Positions 46,926 through 55,402 of a DNA stretch of 64,000 nucleotides are shown here, piece by piece. This stretch comes from Nostoc sp. NIES-3756 (GTDB lineage Bacteria; Cyanobacteriota; Cyanobacteriia; Cyanobacteriales; Nostocaceae). The DNA lies in assembly GCF_001548375.1 (NCBI RefSeq), contig NZ_AP017296.1, positions 62,001-126,000 of the forward strand. The letters run 5' to 3'. The notes below the pieces were generated by a model, which was given only the letters and a program-made list of their open reading frames with translations, did no database searches and had not been told where the DNA came from. Made by a program: the position numbers and the translations under genes. How positions within the stretch are numbered: the first letter of the stretch is position 1; each line of letters begins with the position of its first letter.

Positions 46926-47098
46926 TCCTGGGGTCTTCTGGTCAACCCCAGTATTCTTACTCAGTGTTTGATGCTGTGCGATTTCTCGCTACGTCTTTTG
47001 AGGATCTGTTGGATGCGCCATTTGATCAACTTAGTAGCCCTGAGTCGCTGTTGCTGATAGAAACTTATACCCAAAGCCAGGAATTAGTAGCGGTGTAA
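46808..47098 (+). CDS. third module of the 46-kb repeat protein
   Basis: 96 residues: YGFEILNDGIYKDGIKLGQV and WWVILGSSGQPQYSYSVFDA resemble the two modules of the overlapping upstream gene. It could be a separate small protein (ATG at 46808) or the rest of a frameshifted three-module protein. Confidence 0.6.
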   Translation: MAHIFNECQKYGFEILNDGIYKDGIKLGQVGCTNGNWWVILGSSGQPQYSYSVFDAVRFLATSFEDLLDAPFDQLSSPESLLLIETYTQSQELVAV

Positions 47099-47243
47099 GG
47101 AAATAGGTGGGTAATAAAAGCCCACCTCAACCTGACTGTTTAGTTACATGCTCAAGTATAAATTTACCTGTCTGTTTTTGAGAAAACATTAACAAGTGCT
47201 ATCCATCTCTCTACACCAAATCTAAAAGATAGGAGCCATTTCC

Positions 47244-47441
47244 ATGTCTGGTGTCAGCCTAATTGAATTAGTAACAAGCACTCACTATTTAGTTTCCCAA
47301 ATTACTGCTCATCCCGATTTTCAATCTCTTGATTATCAGCCAGATTTAACTATTGATGACGCTCTAACTGCTCTGTCTTATCTCAAAGATGAGCTAGAAA
47401 CTAATCAGGAATTATCTATTACTACAGAGATTGCTGATTAA
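47244..47441 (+). CDS. small acidic hypothetical protein (65 aa)
   Basis: 65 residues, helical, acidic, no domain recognised (MSGVSLIELVTSTHYLVSQI). AGGAG at 47231-47235 precedes the ATG by 8 nt. Confidence 0.6.
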   Translation: MSGVSLIELVTSTHYLVSQITAHPDFQSLDYQPDLTIDDALTALSYLKDELETNQELSITTEIAD

Positions 47442-47625
47442 AGAAACTCGCCCGAACCATCTGTGTTAATTCGGGCGACTGCTAGTATTCATTAACTTTT
47501 TACATCTTAATGCAGTAAGTACAAGCATTAAAAACGGTTTAAACATTTAATTGGGTAATCTCATGAGTTGTGTAATCTCTGCTCTTGAAAGGAATTGGTA
47601 TTTATCCCCGCCTTGAGGTAAACAA

Positions 47626-48021
47626 ATGCCCTCTGTTGTGGTTGATTTGTGGGAACGAGTGTATATCACAGCTAATGGAACTTTTGGTTACTGCTGCGGC
47701 GTAGTGTGGCAAGACGACCAGTTAGTTTATGCAGTTGCGAGTAACCGCAACATTGCCTATCTGGGCAAACACGAAATTATTGGTACTGGACAAGTACAAC
47801 CTACCAACTTGGAGCAACCTGCTTTTGCTGTGGGCGATCGCATATTACTCCGTTTCACCAGCCACGCCACAAAACAGCGTTTGGTGTTGGGTGTAGTGTT
47901 GGTGAACAACAGTTGGTTTTACGTTGTTGAAATGGTTTCCCCTGCTTTATCCCCCGCACTGGGTTCACCAATCCGTTTCCCGTTGGTTAGTGAAAAAGAT
48001 TTAGTTCGAGTGCTTTTGTAA
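47626..48021 (+). CDS. DUF1392 family protein
   Basis: 131 residues, beta-rich. Family signature: FGYCCGVVWQDDQLVYAVAS, HEIIGTGQVQP, FAVGDRILLRF, NNSWFYVVE and a C-terminal FPLVSEKDLVRVL. DUF1392 is found mostly in filamentous cyanobacteria, function unknown. A longer paralogue lies at 57884-58381. Confidence 0.85.
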   Translation: MPSVVVDLWERVYITANGTFGYCCGVVWQDDQLVYAVASNRNIAYLGKHEIIGTGQVQPTNLEQPAFAVGDRILLRFTSHATKQRLVLGVVLVNNSWFYVVEMVSPALSPALGSPIRFPLVSEKDLVRVLL

Positions 48022-48049
48022 GTCCATATACTCTCTCAAGGAGTAAGTT

Positions 48050-48985
48050 ATGAATTTCTCTTTCAATGAAAACGTCTTTACTGAATCTGTTTCGTTAAGA
48101 ACATCTGCAATTTCCAATTTGGATGATGCACGCGCTCAAGATGTCCTCAGCAAAGCAAAAGCAATTGTGTTCGCTCTGTGGAATGGGGAAGGTTGGGCTA
48201 CTGTTGACCAGTTAGCTAATTACTTCGAGTATTCGATACAAGGTATTAAGCATATCTACGAGAGAAATAGTAAAGAATTTCGGACTCATGAAACCAAAAA
48301 GCTGACGGGTAAAGAGTTAACTGATGCTCGCTCCAAGTTGGAGCTACCATCCCGAACATCCCAAGCTAGGGTATTTTCACCTCTAGGCACACTCAGAATA
48401 GCAATGTTGTTGAGTGAATCTGAAATTGCCGCCCAAGTCAGAACCATTATTTTAGACTTGGTTGCGTCAGTACCAAAAGTTACAATGCAATCTGAACCTA
48501 TCCCCACCCCTGCACCCGCACTTCCCCCAGTTGAACAGCGATTGCATACTTTGGTTCAGTCGATGAAAACGCTTGCTGAACTCACAGGCGGACGGCTCAA
48601 CCCGTACATGGAACAACAGATGAAGGATTTCGCCGCCAACCTCTTAGCCGAACATAACCGCAAGATGTTGACCCCCTCAGAGGAAAAGTGGCTAGGGGTA
48701 GTGAACTTTGTGGAGAGTGAACTAGGTCGCAATGTGCCTACAAGTGGCCCACACTATCGGGGGCATTTAGGGACTTGGGTGCGGACGTTCTACCCACAGT
48801 TGGGCGATCGCCAAGAAACACGCATAGTTCAAGGCACTCAGCAAAAAATCTATGTTTATGCTTGCCATGACCCTGTAGTAGCGGCTGGACTTACGAAAGC
48901 TGTTGAAGAATTTTTCAATCATCCCGAACCTGCGGCGGCTCTCAAACAAGCGGGGGCATTCAAAAAGGCTGTAGTAACGGCATGA
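48050..48985 (+). CDS. phage antirepressor/Rha-like hypothetical protein
   Basis: 311 residues. N-terminal half has a winged-helix-like region (GWATVDQLANYFEYSIQGIK) and VFSPLGTLRIAMLLSESEIA, then AAQVRTIILDLV, which recalls the BRO-N/Rha antirepressor layout. A Pro-rich linker (PIPTPAPALPPVEQ) leads to a C-terminal domain with GPHYRGHLGTWVRTFYPQLG. Assignment tentative. Ribosome site AAGGAG before ATG. Confidence 0.55.
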   Translation: MNFSFNENVFTESVSLRTSAISNLDDARAQDVLSKAKAIVFALWNGEGWATVDQLANYFEYSIQGIKHIYERNSKEFRTHETKKLTGKELTDARSKLELPSRTSQARVFSPLGTLRIAMLLSESEIAAQVRTIILDLVASVPKVTMQSEPIPTPAPALPPVEQRLHTLVQSMKTLAELTGGRLNPYMEQQMKDFAANLLAEHNRKMLTPSEEKWLGVVNFVESELGRNVPTSGPHYRGHLGTWVRTFYPQLGDRQETRIVQGTQQKIYVYACHDPVVAAGLTKAVEEFFNHPEPAAALKQAGAFKKAVVTA

Positions 48986-48988
48986 GAA

Positions 48989-49032
48989 ATAGTCGTCAGT
49001 TATCAGTTCTTAGTCATTAGTCGTCAGTTGTC
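48989..49032. repeat. short tandem repeat-like sequence
   Basis: Imperfect repeats of AGTCGTCAGTTATC / AGTCATTAGTCGTCAG between two genes, like the short tandemly repeated repetitive sequences of Nostoc genomes. Confidence 0.55.
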
Positions 49033-49059
49033 AAAACCCATCACTTAACACCAGAGTTT

Positions 49060-49371
49060 ATGATCATCCCTTTTGATTTAAAAACAGTAGCAACTACCAC
49101 CGATGGTGAACAGGGTATTATCAGCACAGTTTATGTGGATGTGATTCAAATCCTCACTTCACCTCAAGAAGCTCTTGCCGACACCGAAATGCAAGGCACT
49201 ATTACCATGATTGCTGAATGTGGTGGATTTGGCGGCGATGGTGTTGATGAATTTTTAAGTGATGTCTTGAAGGAGCTTCAAGATTGGGGATTTGTGCAAG
49301 AAGTTGAAGATGATCATGGTAATTATTGGGTGTTAACTCCTTTGGGCTTGTTACTCAAAGCTGAACTGTAA
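49060..49371 (+). CDS. hypothetical protein (103 aa)
   Basis: Unrecognised, acidic. The C-terminal VLKELQDWGFVQEVEDDHGN then YWVLTPLGLLLKAEL looks like a winged-helix wing, so a small DNA-binding role is possible. Confidence 0.5.
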   Translation: MIIPFDLKTVATTTDGEQGIISTVYVDVIQILTSPQEALADTEMQGTITMIAECGGFGGDGVDEFLSDVLKELQDWGFVQEVEDDHGNYWVLTPLGLLLKAEL

Positions 49372-49400
49372 AAAAGTTTTTCAAGTAAACAGATAAAACA

Positions 49401-49760
49401 ATGAACGAAGAAAAGATTAACGAAATTGGTAAACAAATCAGCCTTGCTTACAAATTTCATCAAGGCTACGGCTATTTCTTAAGTGAAACTGTTGCCCATT
49501 GGCTGGGTGTTGAGTCTTTACCCAATTGGCCACACAAAACCATACTTGATTTGATTGCTGTCAATTTCCTCTCTGAGGCTGCCACCCAAGGCAATCAACA
49601 AGCTCGGCAGTGTTTATCTTATTTTACGTTGCATGGAACTTATTCAGGTAGGCAAACAATTATCGGTGGCAATGCCAATCTAGATTCCGTAGAAAGTATA
49701 CTAACTGCTGTCAATCTACAGAAAGCGATCGCACCTCATTTTATTTCTGATTTTGAATAA
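49401..49760 (+). CDS. hypothetical protein (119 aa)
   Basis: Unrecognised helical protein (ISLAYKFHQGYGYFLSETVA, HWLGVESLPNWPHKT). It opens a chain of closely spaced genes that runs to the HNH gene. Confidence 0.55.
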   Translation: MNEEKINEIGKQISLAYKFHQGYGYFLSETVAHWLGVESLPNWPHKTILDLIAVNFLSEAATQGNQQARQCLSYFTLHGTYSGRQTIIGGNANLDSVESILTAVNLQKAIAPHFISDFE

Positions 49761-49785
49761 ACTGATTCCGCACGAGAAAACATTC

Positions 49786-49980
49786 ATGAAAGTCATTGTT
49801 CAAGTTGTCGAAAAAATTATCAGTGAAGCTCACATTGATGTTCCCGATGGATTATCCCCTGACGCAATCAAACAACACATCACTGACCGATATCACTCTG
49901 GACAAATGCAGACAGACTTTAACATTTGTCAAGTAGATTTTCAATCTATCAGCGCACAAATCATCACTGAAAAATCATGA
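49786..49980 (+). CDS. hypothetical protein (64 aa)
   Basis: 64 residues (MKVIVQVVEKIISEAHIDVP...). ATG at 49786 is preferred to an upstream codon that overlaps the previous gene. Ends in a 4-nt overlap with the next start. Confidence 0.55.
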   Translation: MKVIVQVVEKIISEAHIDVPDGLSPDAIKQHITDRYHSGQMQTDFNICQVDFQSISAQIITEKS

Positions 49981-50510
49981 CTAAAATTCTCTTTGTTGAT
50001 TTAGATGGAACTGTCCGCCGCACTAAAAGTGGAGCGACATTCATCAATACTCCACAAGACCAAGAGATTATTTCTGGCGTTACAGAGGCTATCGCTCGTT
50101 ATTCCAATCACTACGTCATCGGCATCACCAATCAAGGCGGTGTGGCAGCCAAAAAGAAAAGTTTAGAAGCAGCGATCGCTGAACAAGAATACACGATGGA
50201 GTTACTACCCCAACTACTAGAGATATATTTCTGTCCAGATTTCAAAGGTAGACAATGCTACAAACTAATTTCTACCGATAATACTATCCGTTGTGCGGCA
50301 ATTAATTTCAAACAAGAACCACAATTGCTCAAATGGCAGGGATTATGCCGTAAGCCAAATCCGGGGATGGTAGAGATAGCGATTGCCCAAATGGTTCGAC
50401 CAGTGGAGCGACAAGAATGTCTGTTTGTCGGTGACAGCCCAGATGATGAGTCTTGCGCTTTAACTGCGCGTGTTCCTTTTATGTGGGCTAACGAATGGAG
50501 GGGGCAATGA
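49977..50510 (+). CDS. HAD-IIIA phosphatase (PNKP/GmhB-like)
   Basis: 177 residues. HAD motifs: ILFVDLDGTVRRT (Asp pair), IGITNQGGVA (motif II), RKPNPGMVEIA (Lys), LFVGDSPDDESCA (acidic motif IV). The layout fits the phosphatase domain of polynucleotide kinases or heptose-bisphosphate phosphatase. Its place before a DNA methyltransferase suggests an end-healing 3'-phosphatase, but that is inference. Overlaps both neighbours by 4 nt. Confidence 0.85.
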   Translation: MTKILFVDLDGTVRRTKSGATFINTPQDQEIISGVTEAIARYSNHYVIGITNQGGVAAKKKSLEAAIAEQEYTMELLPQLLEIYFCPDFKGRQCYKLISTDNTIRCAAINFKQEPQLLKWQGLCRKPNPGMVEIAIAQMVRPVERQECLFVGDSPDDESCALTARVPFMWANEWRGQ

Positions 50511-51073
50511 GACTTTCTACTCTACAAGGACAGTATCAGTGCATCGTCATAGACCCGCCCTGGTTCTATCGTCTCCGCAATCAAGACAAGACCCATCGTA
50601 ACCGCATACCTTATCAACCTATGCGAACTGAGGAAATCCTTGCATTACCAATTGCTGACTTATGCGACAAGAGTGGCTGTGTTCTTTGGCTGTGGTTTAC
50701 CAACAACCACATGGTAGAAGCTGCCCAGTGCTTACAGGTATGGGGTTTCGACCTCAAGACTATCCTGACTTGGGAAAAAGTTACGAAAGATGGCACTAAA
50801 ACACATCTTGGGACTGGCCACTGGTTAAGAAACTGCACTGAACATTGTGCTTTGGCGGTTCGTGGAAATGTAAAGGCTTTTGCTGGATGCACTTTATCAA
50901 ATCAGTCCACCATCTTACACGCACCACGCCGTGAGCATTCTAGAAAGCCATCGTCTTTTTTTGAACTAGTAGATAATTTATGTTCCAACATGACAAAACT
51001 TGAAGTTTTTGCTCGTGAATCTCGTCAAGGTTGGGATAGCTGGGGAGATGAGGTTAATAAATTCAGATGCTAA
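50507..51073 (+). CDS. MT-A70 family adenine methyltransferase
   Basis: 188 residues. Catalytic motif DPPW in QCIVIDPPWFYRL; SAM-site region GCVLWLWFTNNHMVEAAQC; C-terminal SSFFELVDNLCSNMTKLEVF, ARESRQGWDSWGDE. Predicted N6-adenine methylation of DNA, as in phage and plasmid MT-A70 enzymes. Overlaps the HAD gene by 4 nt and the HNH gene by 7 nt. A second, divergent copy of its C-terminal segment lies after the HNH gene. Confidence 0.92.
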   Translation: MRLSTLQGQYQCIVIDPPWFYRLRNQDKTHRNRIPYQPMRTEEILALPIADLCDKSGCVLWLWFTNNHMVEAAQCLQVWGFDLKTILTWEKVTKDGTKTHLGTGHWLRNCTEHCALAVRGNVKAFAGCTLSNQSTILHAPRREHSRKPSSFFELVDNLCSNMTKLEVFARESRQGWDSWGDEVNKFRC

Positions 51074-51714
51074 AAATACCAGCAAGAATTAAAGACCTAA
51101 CAGGACAAAAGTTTGGATTTTTAGTTGTTCTAGAACTGTCTGAACAAAAGTTAGGTACAAAGTATGCTTGGAAATGCTTGTGTATTTGTGGAAGAGAAAA
51201 AACTGTTAGTTCAAATCACTTGTGTAGAGGAGCAGTCAAGTCTTGTGGATGTAAAAGAGTAGAAATAGTTAAACAATACATTACCAAACATGGATATTGT
51301 CAGCGAGGGAAAGTTACTAAAGAATATAAAACATGGAGGCATATCAAAGATAGATGTCTTAATCCCAATGATTGGTCATACCACAATTATGGAGGCAGAG
51401 GTATAAAAATTTGTCCTGAATGGGAAGAAAGTTTTGAGAACTTTTTACGTGATATGGGACATGCCCCTTCTAAATCACATTCAATTGAAAGAATCGATGT
51501 TAATGATGATTATCATCCAAGTAATTGCATTTGGATACTCAAACAAGAGCAAGCAAGAAATACAAGAAAGAACAAGTTAAATATTGAAGCTGTTCAGCAA
51601 ATTAAAAATATGGCATCTCATGGAATCAAGCAGCAAGATATTGCCAAGAAGTTTAATATTTCTCAGACTATGGTTTCTCGAATACTACTCGGAAAATCAT
51701 GGTCAGGTATTTAA
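51067..51714 (+). CDS. HNH-type homing-like endonuclease
   Basis: 215 residues. N-terminal zinc-containing module (LTGQKFGFLVVLEL, WKCLCICGREKTV, CGCKRVE), then the phage-type HNH core: TWRHIKDRCLNPNDWSYHNY, GGRGIKICPEWEESFENF, SIERIDVNDDYHPSNCIW. C-terminal helix-turn-helix (GIKQQDIAKKFNISQTMVSR). Typical free-standing homing endonuclease layout. More AT-rich than its neighbours. Confidence 0.85.
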   Translation: MLKIPARIKDLTGQKFGFLVVLELSEQKLGTKYAWKCLCICGREKTVSSNHLCRGAVKSCGCKRVEIVKQYITKHGYCQRGKVTKEYKTWRHIKDRCLNPNDWSYHNYGGRGIKICPEWEESFENFLRDMGHAPSKSHSIERIDVNDDYHPSNCIWILKQEQARNTRKNKLNIEAVQQIKNMASHGIKQQDIAKKFNISQTMVSRILLGKSWSGI

Positions 51715-51724
51715 AAAACTCAAC

Positions 51725-51912
51725 ACAAAATCCCACAGTCAGAACCCTGATAAAAGTTTTTTGAACTGGTGGAGAAACTTTGTCCAGATATGACGAAGCT
51801 GGAGATGTTCGCACGAGAGTCTAGGGAGGGGTGGGACTTTTGGGGAGATCAGGCGGATATGTTTGATCAGCCTGTTGAGCAGAGTCAGCAAAATACTTTA
51901 CTCAGTGCTTAA
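51725..51912 (+). pseudogene. second MT-A70 C-terminal fragment
   Basis: KSHSQNPDKS in one frame and FFELVEKLCPDMTKLEMF, ARESREGWDFWGDQADMF in the next, joined across a T6 tract at 51757-51762 where seven T would keep one frame. It mirrors the end of the methyltransferase gene at 50507-51073 with about 70% residue identity and adds a 17-residue tail ending in LLSA. No start codon. Confidence 0.8.
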
Positions 51913-51976
51913 GCGAAGTTAATTTAGGCATGACAAGCTTACTGAACCTTGAAAATCAAATATTTAACAAGCAACA

Positions 51977-52936
51977 CTAGTTTTCTAGTTGGATATCGGT
52001 TGTCGAGTGCTGATAAATTTGACGTAATTCGTCAACCGTAGTAGCTGTTTTTATACCATCTTTAATTTTTCGTAACTGTTCAACATCGTCAATTTGCGAA
52101 ATTTCATCCATCAAAAACAGTGAAGAACTACCAAATTTTAGTTCTAAACCTAATTCAATCGCTTCTAACAATCCCTCTATTCGGGTAATTCTCTCAAATG
52201 ATGTCATGTACTGCATAGACTGTTGTGCCTCCAATTGTTCAATTTCCCTTTTGAACTCTCGTTCTAAATCTAATGGTAATGTCAACATCCAATCAATAAA
52301 ACCTAATAAATTTAGAACAGCATCTCTGTCAAACCCCTGCTCATACAACCGACGTGCCAAAGTTATTTTCTGCTTCTTGCGTTGCGACCTATTACTACGG
52401 GTTTGTACTGCTGCTAAGTGAGCCATTACCACCGTAGCAAAGGGGTTGCGACTAGCTTCTAGCTCCGACAACCTTTGTTGATAGTCTAACAACTTTATGA
52501 CAGGAAACTGAAAATTAACCGTACAGCCAAACAAATCGTACCCAAATTGCGATGGCCGCCAGTTGATGTTGTCATCCCCAAGCACTGCCAAGGATGCAAC
52601 AGAGCGATCGTAACGGTCAAAAATCCGATAGTTGTATACAAACATACGTTTAGGAAAATCGTCTTCTTCTTGGCTTTGAACTTCAACATGGATCAACAGC
52701 CAAGATTCTTCACCCCCAATGCGATAAATTTTTACCAATTTGTCAATCAATCGTTTTCCTAATTCAGCATCACGAACTACCTGTTGCAACTCCTGATCTA
52801 AAAACTCAAAACCTCTACTCCAATCAATTTGAGCATGGGCTAGGGGAAAGAAGAATTGCATAAAGTCTTCAAAATACAACTGTAGCATTTGCTTCCAAGG
52901 CGAATCGTATTGAGTTTGGGGTGTTTTATTAGTCAT
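51977..52936 (-). CDS. Rpn/PD-(D/E)XK nuclease family protein
   Basis: 319 residues. N-terminal SPWKQMLQLYFEDFMQFFFP and the PD-(D/E)XK core WLLIHVEVQSQEEDDFPKRM, VYNYRIFDRYDRSV mark the Rpn (recombination-promoting nuclease) or cyanobacterial transposase-like group. The helical C-terminus ends in an Asp/Glu-rich stretch. The only minus-strand gene in this run. Confidence 0.85.
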   Translation of the reverse strand: MTNKTPQTQYDSPWKQMLQLYFEDFMQFFFPLAHAQIDWSRGFEFLDQELQQVVRDAELGKRLIDKLVKIYRIGGEESWLLIHVEVQSQEEDDFPKRMFVYNYRIFDRYDRSVASLAVLGDDNINWRPSQFGYDLFGCTVNFQFPVIKLLDYQQRLSELEASRNPFATVVMAHLAAVQTRSNRSQRKKQKITLARRLYEQGFDRDAVLNLLGFIDWMLTLPLDLEREFKREIEQLEAQQSMQYMTSFERITRIEGLLEAIELGLELKFGSSSLFLMDEISQIDDVEQLRKIKDGIKTATTVDELRQIYQHSTTDIQLEN

Positions 52937-52973
52937 AAAAAACTGTTCAACTTGAAATTAATTAGGTGTAATT

Positions 52974-53837
52974 ATGTCAACAAACATAGAATGGACTGAC
53001 CTAACAGATAATATCATCCGCGTCAAAGAAGGTGGTTGGTGGTGTCAAAAAATCTCCGAAGGCTGCTTACATTGCTATAGCGAGAAAATCAATCAAAATA
53101 CTTTTTTTGGTGGGAATAAATTAGCCTATGCTGGTAGTCCTCCAGAATTAACATTAGACACAGAAATTATCCGTCAATGGGGATTCCAAAGAAAGCCTAA
53201 AAAGCATTTCGTCGCGTCAATGACTGATGTTTTTGGTGAGTGGGTTCCACGTTATTGGCAGTATGAAATGTTGGATGGGATGTTTGTTGCACCCAAGCAA
53301 ACATTTCAAGTTCTCACCAAACGCCCAGAGATTATGGCGGCGACTGTGGAGGACTGGCTTCTTCGTCATGGGCTAGACCAATTGCCCTCTAATATTTGGA
53401 TTGGCGTGTCAACCGAAAATCAACTCACAGCAGACGAGCGCATTCCTATACTTATGCAAATTAAGGCCACCGTTCGTTTTTTATCTTGTGAGCCGTTACT
53501 TGAGGAAATCGATTTTATACAAGCAGGTGTTTTTCAAAGATTAATTAATGATCAGTATGAATGGGAATTAGTCAATGAAGATATTGACTGGATCATTGTT
53601 GGGGGTGAGTCTGGTACTAACTCAAGACCATGCCATATCGAATGGATTGAGTCTATTGTTCAACAGTGCCAACAGTCAAAAACGCCTGTCTTTGTCAAAC
53701 AATTGGGCAGTAATGCTTTTTTGAATCACCAACAATTTGACACCAGAGACAAGAAAGGGGGAAATATCCAAGAGTTTCCCGAACATCTACAGATTAGGGA
53801 ATTTCCTGTTTTAAGACATCTGGAGAAAGTGAAATAA
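52974..53837 (+). CDS. DUF5131 family phage protein (Gp37/Gp68-like)
   Basis: 287 residues. Hallmarks: IEWTDLTDNIIRVKEGGWWC, CLHCYSEKINQ, FVASMTDVFGEWVP, QVLTKRPEIM, NIWIGVSTENQ, FLSCEPLLE, WIIVGGESG. The three Cys near the N-terminus (WWCQKISEGCLHCY) look like a metal or Fe-S site; the fold is related to radical-SAM-like barrels. Common in phages and plasmids. Confidence 0.92.
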   Translation: MSTNIEWTDLTDNIIRVKEGGWWCQKISEGCLHCYSEKINQNTFFGGNKLAYAGSPPELTLDTEIIRQWGFQRKPKKHFVASMTDVFGEWVPRYWQYEMLDGMFVAPKQTFQVLTKRPEIMAATVEDWLLRHGLDQLPSNIWIGVSTENQLTADERIPILMQIKATVRFLSCEPLLEEIDFIQAGVFQRLINDQYEWELVNEDIDWIIVGGESGTNSRPCHIEWIESIVQQCQQSKTPVFVKQLGSNAFLNHQQFDTRDKKGGNIQEFPEHLQIREFPVLRHLEKVK

Positions 53838-53971
53838 AGCCCTCATGCTGTTTACCACAACTAAGGGCAGGAGACGTTTATATCAATGAGATTTCGAGTG
53901 ACTTTTACTGAAAGCTTTAACACAGCTTTGAGATAAATCTACCACGAGACAGTAACTCAAGGAGGGGAATC

Positions 53972-55342
53972 ATGAGTACCGATAGTTTTAGTGATAACAG
54001 AAGAAAACGCCACATTTACATGGACAGTAAACTTGATGATTTGCCCCTGACAATGGAAGCATATCGAGTTTACTGCCATCTATGCCGTCGCGCTGGTTGT
54101 GATAATAATGCCTTCCCCTCCTATAAATCTATTGGTGAAGCCTGTTTTCGTGGTTCTTTTCCTCACTCGCCAACAGATAGCCTACGCCGTAAAGCGATCG
54201 CTGCTGTCAATGAGTTAATCGCTTGGAATTTGGTTAACAAAACTAGCAGAAGTTTTGATGGATTACAAACATCAAATCACTACAGTTTGACAGATATGGA
54301 AGATTGGTTTACTCGCCCCACTTCTTCCTCTACTCTTATCCGAGGTAGTAAATCGTTGGGTGGTGCTGGGGGGACACTGGGGGGAGTGCTGGGGGAACAC
54401 CCACCTAGTGCGGGGGGAACACCCCTGGTAGTGTTGGGGGGACACCCCGGTAGTGCTGGGGGGACACCCAAAGATTATCCAATTGAAGATTATCCAATTG
54501 AAGACTATCCAGTTAAGAGAGAAGAACGCCCCTCTGTCTCACTCGACTTATCGCTCCCTAAAGAAATTTCTTTTCAAACAGAACAGCTAGTTCAACCTAC
54601 AAGAGCCTCTCAAGTTGAAAGACTAGTTCAACCCATCCCAGTCCCTCAAGTTGAAAAACTAGATCAACTAACCCCAGTCTCTCAACTTGAAAAATTAGAT
54701 CAACCAGCCCCAGACTCTCAAGTTGAAAAACTAGACCAACTCACCCTAGACTTTCAACTTGAGAAACCAGATCAACCAACCCCACAAATTCACTCTTTGT
54801 TGCCAAAACAACCCGAATCTTTGCAACAAAAATCAGATCCTGCATTTGGTTCAATCGTGGCGGGGTCGTTCGATAATCTCGAACAAATGAATTTACCGCT
54901 TGCTTCCACTCAGGACACTACTGCGCCGAAGAAGCGTGAAGTTCTTACACTCCAGCGTTATCAACAACTTGACGCTGATGGCATACCGCTTACACAGTGG
55001 GAATTGCGGGACTGGGCAAAGCAAGAAATTGGGCAGTATGTCAAAACCTACCGTAAAAGCGGATCTATCCTCACAGGCGGTAATGATGTCTCCGTAGAGT
55101 TTGCGGTTTACGTCGCCAAACAGAATTGCAAGCGAGGGCAACAACCAACGATCTCACTGGGCTTTAGCGTGATCAACAAATGCGAGCGTGACCCTCGGTG
55201 CTGGCAAAAGCTGGTGGGTTGGGTGACTGAATGGCAGCAGCAGCGTCAAACCAAAACTACGGTAAATGTTGCGGCTGCGGTCAATCATCAACAAGAGTTA
55301 GACCGTATACGCCAAGCGGCTAATACCAAATTTGAACTTTGA
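53972..55342 (+). CDS. replication-initiation-like HTH protein with repeat linker
   Basis: 456 residues. N-terminal winged helix (LTMEAYRVYCHLCRRAGCDN, PSYKSIGEACF, AIAAVNELIAWNLV) as in plasmid or phage initiators. A Gly-rich segment (about 120-165), three PIEDYP repeats, then a 12-residue repeat (VEKLDQLTPVSQ type) about six times (200-270). The C-terminal domain (QRYQQLDADGIPLTQWELRD) ends near 456. AGGAGG at 53960-53965 sets the start. Confidence 0.7.
   Translation: MSTDSFSDNRRKRHIYMDSKLDDLPLTMEAYRVYCHLCRRAGCDNNAFPSYKSIGEACFRGSFPHSPTDSLRRKAIAAVNELIAWNLVNKTSRSFDGLQTSNHYSLTDMEDWFTRPTSSSTLIRGSKSLGGAGGTLGGVLGEHPPSAGGTPLVVLGGHPGSAGGTPKDYPIEDYPIEDYPVKREERPSVSLDLSLPKEISFQTEQLVQPTRASQVERLVQPIPVPQVEKLDQLTPVSQLEKLDQPAPDSQVEKLDQLTLDFQLEKPDQPTPQIHSLLPKQPESLQQKSDPAFGSIVAGSFDNLEQMNLPLASTQDTTAPKKREVLTLQRYQQLDADGIPLTQWELRDWAKQEIGQYVKTYRKSGSILTGGNDVSVEFAVYVAKQNCKRGQQPTISLGFSVINKCERDPRCWQKLVGWVTEWQQQRQTKTTVNVAAAVNHQQELDRIRQAANTKFEL
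54358..54474 (+). repeat. G-run tandem repeats inside the gene
   Basis: Several imperfect copies of GTGCTGGGGGGACACCC. Runs of five or six G recur every 15-25 bases, a G-quadruplex-compatible arrangement on the coding strand. Confidence 0.8.
54570..54787 (+). repeat. 36-bp coding tandem repeats
   Basis: About six units of 36 bases with the pattern CAAGTTGAAAAACTAGATCA..., encoding the 12-residue linker repeat. Confidence 0.85.
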
Positions 55343-55402
55343 GTTAGGCGATTGGTTTTATTTACCCCTACACCCCTACACCCTTACCCCACAGGAGAAA
55401 CT

